Origin: Lachnospiraceae bacterium UBA3643
GTDB taxonomy: Bacteria > Bacillota > Clostridia > Lachnospirales > Lachnospiraceae
DNA: 5,217 nt
Direction of reading: 5' to 3'
Assembly (NCBI GenBank): GCA_002373855.1
Contig: DFKO01000184.1
Span: 668 to 5,884, forward strand
In this document: positions 1 through 5,217 of the stretch, one piece after another
Position numbering within the stretch: the first letter of the stretch is position 1
How the letters are laid out: every line of letters starts with the position of its first letter
Made by a program: the position numbers and the translations under genes
The notes under the pieces: model-generated
What the model was told of the DNA's origin: nothing
The model's database searches: none
The model's input: the letters and a program-made list of their open reading frames with translations, nothing else

Positions 1-86
1 GCCACATCTCAACAGGTGGTGGAGCATCTCTTGAGTTCCTTGAGGGTAAGGAGCTTCCCGGCGTTTACGCAGCTGACGATAAATAA
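1..86 (+). CDS. pgk: Phosphoglycerate kinase, C-terminal end (5' truncated by window)
   Basis: This is the tail of phosphoglycerate kinase, the cytosolic glycolytic enzyme that transfers the acyl phosphate of 1,3-bisphosphoglycerate to ADP. Only 27 codons plus a TAA stop (84-86) are visible, with the first full codon at position 3. The peptide begins HISTGGGASLEFLEGKELPG, which matches the strongly conserved C-terminal Pgk signature; the GGGAS stretch is the glycine-rich loop near the nucleotide site. A second in-frame TAA follows immediately (87-89 reads TAA after the stop). It lies 120 bp upstream of tpiA on the same strand with no clear terminator between them, so co-transcription with tpiA is likely, as in many Firmicute gap-pgk-tpi clusters. 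The identification is firm despite the short length because the motif is diagnostic. Confidence 0.93.
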   Translation, partial: HISTGGGASLEFLEGKELPGVYAADDK

Positions 87-94
87 ATAAGAAT

Positions 95-131
95 CCGTAA
101 TCGCTCATTCCAATGGGAATTTCGCGAACGG
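95..131 (+). other. Imperfect hairpin in the pgk-tpiA spacer
   Basis: An imperfect stem can be drawn in the RNA. CCGT (95-98) pairs with ACGG (128-131), TCGC (101-104) with GCGA (124-127), and ATTCC (107-111) with GGAAT (116-120), closing an AATG tetraloop. AA at 99-100 is bulged and a small internal loop (105-106 against 121-123) interrupts the stem, giving 13 pairs in total. No T-run follows, so it does not look like an intrinsic terminator. It could be an mRNA stability or processing element between pgk and tpiA. The fold was drawn by eye without an energy calculation. Confidence 0.4.
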
Positions 132-145
132 CTTCTAATTTATTC

Positions 146-170
146 CGCATTTGCAAAAACGGCAAATGCG
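146..170 (+). other. Perfect 9-bp inverted repeat upstream of tpiA
   Basis: CGCATTTGC (146-154) and GCAAATGCG (162-170) are exact reverse complements around a 7-base A-rich loop (AAAAACG). The bases after the stem are TGCAAAGATT, not a T-run, so this is not a standard intrinsic terminator in either direction. A competing pairing exists: TTTGCA (150-155) can pair with TGCAAA (171-176), which would exclude the outer hairpin. The stem ends 22 bases before the tpiA Shine-Dalgarno sequence, so it would sit in the tpiA leader of a pgk-tpiA transcript. A palindromic operator is the alternative reading. Confidence 0.5.
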
Positions 171-206
171 TGCAAAGATTAAATTTTTACATAGGAGATA
201 TATAAA

Positions 207-953
207 ATGGCAAGAAGAAGAATTATAGCCGGTAACTGGAAGATGAATAAGACTCCTTCTGAGGCAGTAGAACTCTGCGCTACACTCAAGGATCTTGTAA
301 AGAATGATAACGTAGACGTAGTTTACTGCGTACCCGCTATCGATATCGTACCTGTAGCTGAGGCTATCAAGGGTACAAATGTAAAGCTTGGTGCAGAGAA
401 CTTCTACATCGAGGACAAGGGTGCATTTACAGGCGAGATCTCAGCTCCCATGCTCAAGGATGCAGGCGTTGAGTACATCATCATCGGTCACTCAGAGAGA
501 AGAGACATCTTTGGTGAGAACGATATCCTCATCAATGCAAAGGTTAAGAAGGCATTTGCTGCAGGACTTAAGCCTATCCTCTGCTGTGGTGAGTCACTTG
601 CTCTTCGTAAAGCAGGTACATACAAGGAGTGGATTGAGAGACAGATCAAGTGGGACCTCACAGACGTAACAGCTGACCAGGTTAAAGAGCTCGTAATCGC
701 ATACGAGCCTATCTGGGCTATCGGTACAGGTGAGACTGCTACAGCTGATCAGGCTCAGGAAGTATGCAAGCTTATCCGTGATCTTATCGCTAAGCTTTAT
801 GATGATGCTACAGCAGCTGCTGTACGTATCCAGTACGGTGGATCAATGAATGCAGGCAATGCTGCAGAGCTCCTCTCAAAGGATGACATCGACGGTGGAC
901 TTATCGGCGGTGCTGCTCTTAAGCCTGATTTTGGCCAGATTGTTAATGCTTAA
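207..953 (+). CDS. tpiA: Triosephosphate isomerase
   Basis: This cytosolic TIM-barrel enzyme interconverts dihydroxyacetone phosphate and glyceraldehyde 3-phosphate in glycolysis and gluconeogenesis. The 248-residue length is normal for bacterial TIM. The catalytic set is complete: N10 and K12 in GNWKMN, the electrophile H95 in IIGHSERR, C126 in LCCGE, and the general base E167 in [11 protein letters not shown], which leads into the flexible loop 6. The phosphate-binding QYGGSM (209-214) and GGAALKP (234-240) are also present. The ATG start is supported by AGGAG at 193-197, nine bases upstream. Codon use is strongly biased, with a single ATA among 25 isoleucine codons, as expected for a highly expressed gene. 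It follows pgk and ends at a strong terminator (988-1033), so it looks like the last gene of an upstream glycolytic transcript. Confidence 0.98.
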   Translation: MARRRIIAGNWKMNKTPSEAVELCATLKDLVKNDNVDVVYCVPAIDIVPVAEAIKGTNVKLGAENFYIEDKGAFTGEISAPMLKDAGVEYIIIGHSERRDIFGENDILINAKVKKAFAAGLKPILCCGESLALRKAGTYKEWIERQIKWDLTDVTADQVKELVIAYEPIWAIGTGETATADQAQEVCKLIRDLIAKLYDDATAAAVRIQYGGSMNAGNAAELLSKDDIDGGLIGGAALKPDFGQIVNA

Positions 954-987
954 TCCTTAGGGATGAACCTTTAATAATTAAAGACAG

Positions 988-1033
988 AAGCTTCCCTGAA
1001 TCGGTGTTTCTTCCGTTTCAGGGGAGCTTTTTT
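988..1033 (+). terminator. Rho-independent terminator after tpiA
   Basis: The arms 988-1004 and 1013-1029 form a 17-position stem with one U-U mismatch (1001/1016) and one G-U pair (993/1024), closing an 8-base loop. A run of six T (1028-1033) finishes it, the first two pairing with the AA at the base of the stem. It starts 34 bases after the tpiA stop codon. The length and the GC pairs in the stem make it a strong candidate for ending the pgk-tpiA transcript before the signalling gene. The opposite strand lacks a matching T-run, so it should work in the + direction only. Confidence 0.92.
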
Positions 1034-1035
1034 AG

Positions 1036-1064
1036 TGGCGATTATAAAGCCGTAGTGATATAAT
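1036..1064 (+). promoter_or_regulatory. Predicted extended -10 promoter for the c-di-GMP signalling gene
   Basis: A perfect TATAAT (1059-1064) is preceded by TG at 1056-1057 with one base between, which is the extended -10 arrangement of a housekeeping-sigma promoter. The -35 position at 17-bp spacing reads TGGCGA (1036-1041), matching TTGACA at three of six positions; a weak -35 is tolerated when the -10 is extended. The expected start of transcription is near G1071, giving a leader of about 33 bases. That is too short for a c-di-GMP riboswitch. The position just after the tpiA terminator fits a new transcription unit. Confidence 0.65.
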
Positions 1065-1084
1065 AGTCGTGTATTTTTATAGTC

Positions 1085-1098
1085 AGGGGATAAAGGGA
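1085..1098 (+). promoter_or_regulatory. Weak, non-canonical ribosome binding region
   Basis: Two purine tracts lie ahead of the ATG at 1104: AGGGGA (1085-1090, 13 bases from the ATG) and AAGGGA (1093-1098, 5 bases from the ATG). Neither is a full AGGAGG at ideal spacing, unlike the clean AGGAG before tpiA. An in-frame TAG at 1080-1082 and the absence of another start codon after it make ATG 1104 the earliest possible start. The next methionine (codon 17) has no Shine-Dalgarno sequence. The weak site fits low expression of a regulator. Confidence 0.5.
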
Positions 1099-1103
1099 TT
1101 TTT

Positions 1104-4100
1104 ATGGAAGATTATTCAGATATTGAACTGGAGCGTTTATCCAATATTTCTATGGATGCGGCTTCGTCCGTTCTTGAGACATCCATTAAATTAAGGGGTA
1201 CAAGTGATTTTAAGGCCACCATGCAGGATGTGATAATTGACATCCGGGATATGTGTGAGGCTGAGCATTGCTGTGTCTTTGTTATAAACAAAAACACCAG
1301 GGGCTGCTATGTCCTTTGCGAGGCTTTTTCAAAAGATACAAAGCTTCTGCCCATGGAGACTTATGTCAATGACGATTTCTACGATATTGCCGACTCGTGG
1401 GAGACTACCATGGCCGGCAGCAACTGCATACTTGTTAAAAACGATAAAGATTTTGAAAAATTAAAAAAACGCAATCCGATATGGGTTGAATCCATACAAA
1501 GCGCAGGCGGAAAGAATATCATCATGTTTCCGCTTCGTTCCAGAAACGAACTGCATGGCTATATCTGGGCAATCAATTTTGATGTATCCAGGGCAAAGAA
1601 GATAAAAGAGACCCTTGAACTGACCACATTTATCATGGGATCGGAACTTGGCAATTATATCCTCCTTGAGAGACTTAAGGAAAACAGTTCAAAGGATATG
1701 CTGACCGGTGTCATGAACCGTAATCAGATGAATATGTTTGTCGACAGGCTGAGTCGCGGACTTGAAGGTGACTCAACCCTCGGAGTCATCTTTGCTGATA
1801 TGAACGGCCTGAAGGCAGTCAATGACAGTGAAGGACACGGAACCGGCGATGTCATGCTGAAAAAAGCAGCCGGAGTACTTAAGAGTATATTTGATGTTAA
1901 ATATATATTCAGGGCCGGGGGAGATGAGTTTGCAATCATTATCCCGGGTATCACCGAGAAAGAGTTAAATGAAAAGATAGAGCGCATTCATAAAGAGTGT
2001 GCCAATTACGATAAACTGTCATTTTCTGTGGGCGGAAGCTATGAGAGAAAATGCGGCAATGTCCGTATCGCCCTGCGCCATGCCGACGAGAACATGTATG
2101 ACAACAAGCGCAGGCTTTACGAAAACATTGAGAAGGCACTTGGTGACGAGCGCCTTAATGTACCGTTAAAGAAAGCAGAGTTTGAGGAAAGAGAGCAGAA
2201 TCTCATACGGGAGATGAATTACGATTCCCTGACAGGCTTGCCGAGTATGTCATTTTTCTTTAAACTGGCAGAAGCCGGACGTAACAGAATGTATGAGCAG
2301 GAGATACCGTCTGCTGTAGTATTTATAAATCTAAAAGACCTGAGATTTTACAATCAGAAGTACGGCTTTATAGAGGGCGATACCCTGATCAGAAGTCTTG
2401 CCAAACTTCTGGATGAAGAGTTTGGCGCAGATAACTGCAGCCGTTTCGGTCAGGATCATTTTGCTGTATTTGCAGAGGCGGAAGATCTTGAAAAGAAATT
2501 AAAGACAGTCTTTAAGGAGATGAAAAAAGCCAACGGTGGCAGGAGTCTGCCTGTCAGAGCAGGTATATACCCTGATACCATGGGCCTTGTGGAGACATCT
2601 CTTGCCTGTGACCGTGCAAAATATGCATGTAAATCAATAAAGAATGACAGGGGTTCGTGTTTTAAGTATTTTGATGAAAAGATGCTTAAATGGGAGATCA
2701 ACAGACAGTATGTCATTGAGAATCTCGACAGGGCTCTTTCAGAGGACTGGATCACGGCCTACTACCAGCCGATAGTCCGCTCAACAAACAGAAAGGTATG
2801 TGATGAGGAAGCGCTTGCCAGATGGATAGATCCGGATAAGGGCATGCTCTCCCCGGCAGATTTTATACCTATACTTGAAGATGCGAGACTTATTTATAAA
2901 GTCGATCTGCATATCGTTGATGTAATCCTTGAGAGAATTAAAAAGCAGATAGCATCGGGAAAAATGAATGTGGTTCCCATTTCCGTCAACTTATCAAGGA
3001 CAGATTTCGATTCATGCGATATCGTGGACGAAATCTGGAATCGTGTGAAAAAAGCGGGCGTATCGCCTGAACTGATCACAATAGAAATAACCGAGAGTGT
3101 TGTCGGTAAAGATTTTGAATATATGAAGGAACAGATAAACAGGTTTAAAAAGCTTGGTTTCTCTGTATGGATGGATGATTTCGGCAGCGGATATTCATCC
3201 CTTGAACTTCTTCGCGAACTCGATTTTGATCTCATTAAATTTGATATGAGATTTATGAGACAGTTTGATTCGACGCCTAAATCCAGAGTTTTGCTGACAG
3301 AGCTTATGAGGATGGCTATCTCTCTTAACTTTGAGACGGTATGTGAGGGCGTCGAGACTATAGAGCAGGTTGAATTCTTGGGACAGATCGGATGTACCAA
3401 GATGCAGGGATATTATTTCTGCAAGCCTGTCTCGTATGAACAGATACTGGACAGATATAAAAAGGGCTCTCAGATTGGCTTTGAGAATCCCGATGAGTCA
3501 TATTATCAAAAGACGATCAGTGCCATAAACCTTTATGACCTGGGAGCGCTGTCAAATGATGAAAACGAGTCTGTGCGTCACTATTTCAATACACTGCCTA
3601 TGGCAATCTTTGAATATGACGGCAAAGAGATGAATATGATCCGCTCCAATAAATCATATAATGAATTTTTGGAAGCATACAGAAATGTGAGTAATGTATT
3701 CCCTGATTATATTCATGAATGCAAGGCCCAGGGCCAGAAAGTCCTCGTGAATGAAGTGACTGATGACGGAGAACTCGTAAACGCACTGGTAAAGCATCTG
3801 CTTGACAATCCTATAAACGGAAAGGGAGCTTATGCGATAGCAATACTGGAAGTGACGCCGATCGGTGGGCAGAACATTACATATACAGGTATTGCTAAAG
3901 CACTGTCAGCAGATTATATAGATATGTATCATGTGGACTTAAAGACGGATAAGTTTACACATTATTCTTCCGGCGCCGGCGATGCCAACATGGCCTTTGA
4001 GAGAAGGGGAGATGATTTCTTTAACGAATCCTCAAAAGATGCGGTTAATTATATCCACAAAGATGATCTGGAAGAATTTTTGATAATATTTACCAAAGAG

Positions 4101-4673
4101 CATGTATTAAAGGCAATCAATGAGTACGGTTCTTTCACGCATACATACAGACTGCTTATAAACGGTAATTATCAGTATGTTAATATGAAAGCCGTGCCGC
4201 TTGATAAGAACAGAAATCAGCTGGTGATCGGTGTAAATAATATTGATGCCCAGATGAGAAGTCAGGAAGCATATGACAAACTCAAGGAAGAGGCATCCGT
4301 ATATACAAAGATATCCGCACTGCTGGGAAAAGTCATCGCACTTTACATGGTTGATCCGGAGACGGATTCATTCATGCAGTATACTGCATCAAGTGATTAC
4401 TCGCAGCTTGGTACATTGGTTTCCGGTTCGGACTTTTTTGGAGAATCTGTCAAAAAAGCAGATGATGTGATAGATCCGGATGATTATGAATATTTTGTAT
4501 CCGAATTTAAAAAAGAAAATATTCTGAGAAACACAAATGACGGAAAAGTGTTTATAATGAATTACGGATTAAAAATCGGAAACGGTGTAGTGAAAGTAAC
4601 ATTAAGAGCCGGCATGGTAAATGAAAAGGGCAGATCACAGCTGATAGTCGGCATATATGAAGCAAATCAATGA
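1104..4673 (+). CDS. Bifunctional c-di-GMP cyclase/phosphodiesterase, GAF-GGDEF-GGDEF*-EAL-PAS-like
   Basis: This is a predicted soluble 1189-residue protein controlling cyclic di-GMP. An N-terminal GAF-like sensor (about 17-190) is followed by a GGDEF diguanylate cyclase domain (about 196-345). That domain has DMLTG (198-202), metal ligand D232, guanine contacts N240 and D249, and GGDEF 272-276. Its RxxD inhibitory site is absent, with F263 and K266 at the Arg and Asp positions. A second, degenerate GGDEF (about 366-528) has GQDHF (449-453) and N409 at the metal position. The EAL phosphodiesterase domain (about 538-785) keeps E569 (EAL 569-571), N629, E661, D691, D692, K712, E748 and Q768, so it should hydrolyse c-di-GMP to pGpG. 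PAS-like modules follow (about 800-922, 925-1050, 1066-1189), the last two visibly repeated. I see no signal peptide or membrane segment. It has its own predicted promoter and sits between tpiA and gpmI. ATA and AGG codons are common, unlike in its neighbours. The GGDEF and EAL calls are firm; the GAF and PAS calls and the net activity are less certain. Confidence 0.95.
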   Translation: MEDYSDIELERLSNISMDAASSVLETSIKLRGTSDFKATMQDVIIDIRDMCEAEHCCVFVINKNTRGCYVLCEAFSKDTKLLPMETYVNDDFYDIADSWETTMAGSNCILVKNDKDFEKLKKRNPIWVESIQSAGGKNIIMFPLRSRNELHGYIWAINFDVSRAKKIKETLELTTFIMGSELGNYILLERLKENSSKDMLTGVMNRNQMNMFVDRLSRGLEGDSTLGVIFADMNGLKAVNDSEGHGTGDVMLKKAAGVLKSIFDVKYIFRAGGDEFAIIIPGITEKELNEKIERIHKECANYDKLSFSVGGSYERKCGNVRIALRHADENMYDNKRRLYENIEKALGDERLNVPLKKAEFEEREQNLIREMNYDSLTGLPSMSFFFKLAEAGRNRMYEQEIPSAVVFINLKDLRFYNQKYGFIEGDTLIRSLAKLLDEEFGADNCSRFGQDHFAVFAEAEDLEKKLKTVFKEMKKANGGRSLPVRAGIYPDTMGLVETSLACDRAKYACKSIKNDRGSCFKYFDEKMLKWEINRQYVIENLDRALSEDWITAYYQPIVRSTNRKVCDEEALARWIDPDKGMLSPADFIPILEDARLIYKVDLHIVDVILERIKKQIASGKMNVVPISVNLSRTDFDSCDIVDEIWNRVKKAGVSPELITIEITESVVGKDFEYMKEQINRFKKLGFSVWMDDFGSGYSSLELLRELDFDLIKFDMRFMRQFDSTPKSRVLLTELMRMAISLNFETVCEGVETIEQVEFLGQIGCTKMQGYYFCKPVSYEQILDRYKKGSQIGFENPDESYYQKTISAINLYDLGALSNDENESVRHYFNTLPMAIFEYDGKEMNMIRSNKSYNEFLEAYRNVSNVFPDYIHECKAQGQKVLVNEVTDDGELVNALVKHLLDNPINGKGAYAIAILEVTPIGGQNITYTGIAKALSADYIDMYHVDLKTDKFTHYSSGAGDANMAFERRGDDFFNESSKDAVNYIHKDDLEEFLIIFTKEHVLKAINEYGSFTHTYRLLINGNYQYVNMKAVPLDKNRNQLVIGVNNIDAQMRSQEAYDKLKEEASVYTKISALLGKVIALYMVDPETDSFMQYTASSDYSQLGTLVSGSDFFGESVKKADDVIDPDDYEYFVSEFKKENILRNTNDGKVFIMNYGLKIGNGVVKVTLRAGMVNEKGRSQLIVGIYEANQ
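3876..4670 (+). repeat. Tandem PAS-like domain repeat at the C-terminus (protein level)
   Basis: Residues about 925-1050 and 1066-1189 of the signalling protein align with each other. YHVDLKTDKFTHY pairs with YMVDPETDSFMQY, DDFFNES with SDFFGES, IHKDDLEEF with IDPDDYEYF, FTKEHVL with FKKENIL, and NQLVIGV with SQLIVGI. The pattern of a beta strand, D-x-x-TD-x-F-x-x-Y, an acidic HxDD/DPDD helix and a final strand resembles the PAS_3 class of PAS sensor folds. The similarity is at protein level and the DNA has diverged, so this is an old duplication. The ligand is unknown. Confidence 0.7.
4553..4558 (+). promoter_or_regulatory. Possible internal promoter -10 for gpmI
   Basis: A perfect TATAAT lies inside the 3' end of the signalling gene, 162 bases before the gpmI ATG. 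At 17-bp spacing the -35 position (4530-4535) reads AACACA, sharing only the last three bases with TTGACA, and there is no TG extension. It could serve gpmI, which needs high expression that the weak upstream unit may not supply. A chance match in AT-rich coding sequence is equally plausible. Confidence 0.22.
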
Positions 4674-4720
4674 GGCAAAAGCCTTTTGAAAATATTATAA
4701 AGAAACGGAGATAAAACAAG

Positions 4721-5217
4721 ATGGCAAAGAGAACATCGGTATTGTTAATCCTTGACGGTTACGGGCTTAACGAAAAGACAGAGGGCAACGCTGTTGCACT
4801 GGCAAAGACACCCGTAATGGACAGACTCATGAAGCAGTATCCTTTTGTAAAGGGTAACGCAAGTGGTATGGCAGTAGGACTTCCCGAAGGTCAGATGGGA
4901 AACTCTGAGGTAGGACACCTTAATATGGGTGCCGGCCGTATCGTATATCAGGAACTCACCAGAATCACAAAAGAGATCCAGGACGGCGATTTCTTTAAGA
5001 ATGAAGAACTCCTCCGTGCAGTTAACAACTGCAAAAAGAACGGCTCGTCACTTCACCTCTACGGACTCCTCTCAGACGGTGGTGTTCACTCACACAACAC
5101 ACATCTCTATGGACTCCTTGAGCTTGCAAAGCGCGAGGGACTTGAGAAAGTATATGTACACTGCTTCCTTGACGGAAGAGATACTCCTCCCCAGTCAGCA
5201 AAGGGATTTGCAGAGGA
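4721..5217 (+). CDS. gpmI: 2,3-bisphosphoglycerate-independent phosphoglycerate mutase, N-terminal part (3' truncated by window)
   Basis: This cytosolic, metal-dependent enzyme of the alkaline phosphatase superfamily converts 3-phosphoglycerate to 2-phosphoglycerate through a phosphoserine intermediate. The visible 165 codons of about 510 expected carry the metal ligand D12 in LILDGYG, the catalytic serine S62 in [10 protein letters not shown], the substrate-binding H123 in [13 protein letters not shown], and the FLDGRDTPP motif (149-157). The start follows GGAG (4707-4710) with a 10-base spacer. It begins 47 bp after the signalling gene with no convincing terminator between, so read-through from 1104-4673 is possible. 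Codon use is biased like that of tpiA, with all four isoleucines ATC, pointing to high expression. The gene is cut by the window end and shows no sign of damage. Confidence 0.97.
   Translation, partial: MAKRTSVLLILDGYGLNEKTEGNAVALAKTPVMDRLMKQYPFVKGNASGMAVGLPEGQMGNSEVGHLNMGAGRIVYQELTRITKEIQDGDFFKNEELLRAVNNCKKNGSSLHLYGLLSDGGVHSHNTHLYGLLELAKREGLEKVYVHCFLDGRDTPPQSAKGFAE

Noticed and set aside
388..669. A 93-codon open frame inside tpiA in another reading frame
   Set aside because: It lies wholly within the well-supported tpiA frame, has no ribosome binding site, and its low-complexity Ser/Arg/Gln-rich translation is typical of an out-of-frame shadow.
1034..1103. A c-di-GMP riboswitch or other structured leader before the signalling gene
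   Set aside because: The predicted leader is only about 33 bases, and no GEMM-type stem pattern can be drawn in it.
2894..3400. A 168-codon minus-strand open frame opposite the EAL domain
   Set aside because: It is antisense to the most conserved part of the EAL domain, has no visible promoter or Shine-Dalgarno sequence, and its Ser/Ile-rich translation resembles no family I know.
4673..4688. AGGC-AAAA-GCCT followed by TTTG as a terminator before gpmI
   Set aside because: The stem has only four base pairs and the T-run is broken after four bases, one of them paired in the stem, so it is too weak to call an intrinsic terminator.
4693..4701. TATTATAAA as a -10 box for gpmI
   Set aside because: Transcription would start at about 4705-4708, on top of the gpmI ribosome binding site at 4707-4710, and no acceptable -35 lies at the right distance.

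Overview
The window is a stretch of Firmicutes-type chromosome, most likely from a Lachnospiraceae member such as Butyrivibrio or a relative. That placement is an inference. It rests on the clustered lower-glycolysis genes (pgk, tpiA, gpmI), the moderately AT-rich sequence, the strong codon bias of the glycolytic genes, and a large multidomain GAF/GGDEF/EAL protein of a style I associate with this family. No search was run.

Layout, all on the + strand: the last 27 codons of phosphoglycerate kinase (1-86); a 120-bp spacer with two predicted RNA hairpins (87-206); a complete tpiA for triosephosphate isomerase (207-953); a 150-bp gap holding a strong intrinsic terminator (988-1033) and then an extended -10 promoter (about 1036-1064); a complete 1189-residue cyclic-di-GMP signalling protein (1104-4673); a 47-bp gap with no convincing terminator; and the first 165 codons of cofactor-independent phosphoglycerate mutase, gpmI (4721 to the window end). 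I see no RNA genes, CRISPR arrays, insertion sequences or attachment sites, and no minus-strand gene that looks real.

The three enzymes belong to one pathway. Tpi interconverts DHAP and G3P, Pgk makes 3-phosphoglycerate and ATP from 1,3-bisphosphoglycerate, and GpmI converts 3-phosphoglycerate to 2-phosphoglycerate. The odd resident is the second-messenger gene between tpiA and gpmI. Its order is GAF - intact GGDEF - degenerate GGDEF (GQDHF) - intact EAL - three PAS-like modules, the last two forming a visible tandem repeat. The first GGDEF keeps its catalytic and guanine-binding residues but has lost the RxxD inhibitory site. The EAL domain keeps every recognised metal and catalytic residue. 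The protein could therefore both make and break c-di-GMP, with cytosolic sensor modules at both ends. The terminator and promoter upstream make it a separate transcription unit from pgk-tpiA, while gpmI may depend on read-through or on a promoter inside the end of the signalling gene. Whether the arrangement links glycolytic state to c-di-GMP is the main open question; nothing in the sequence proves it.
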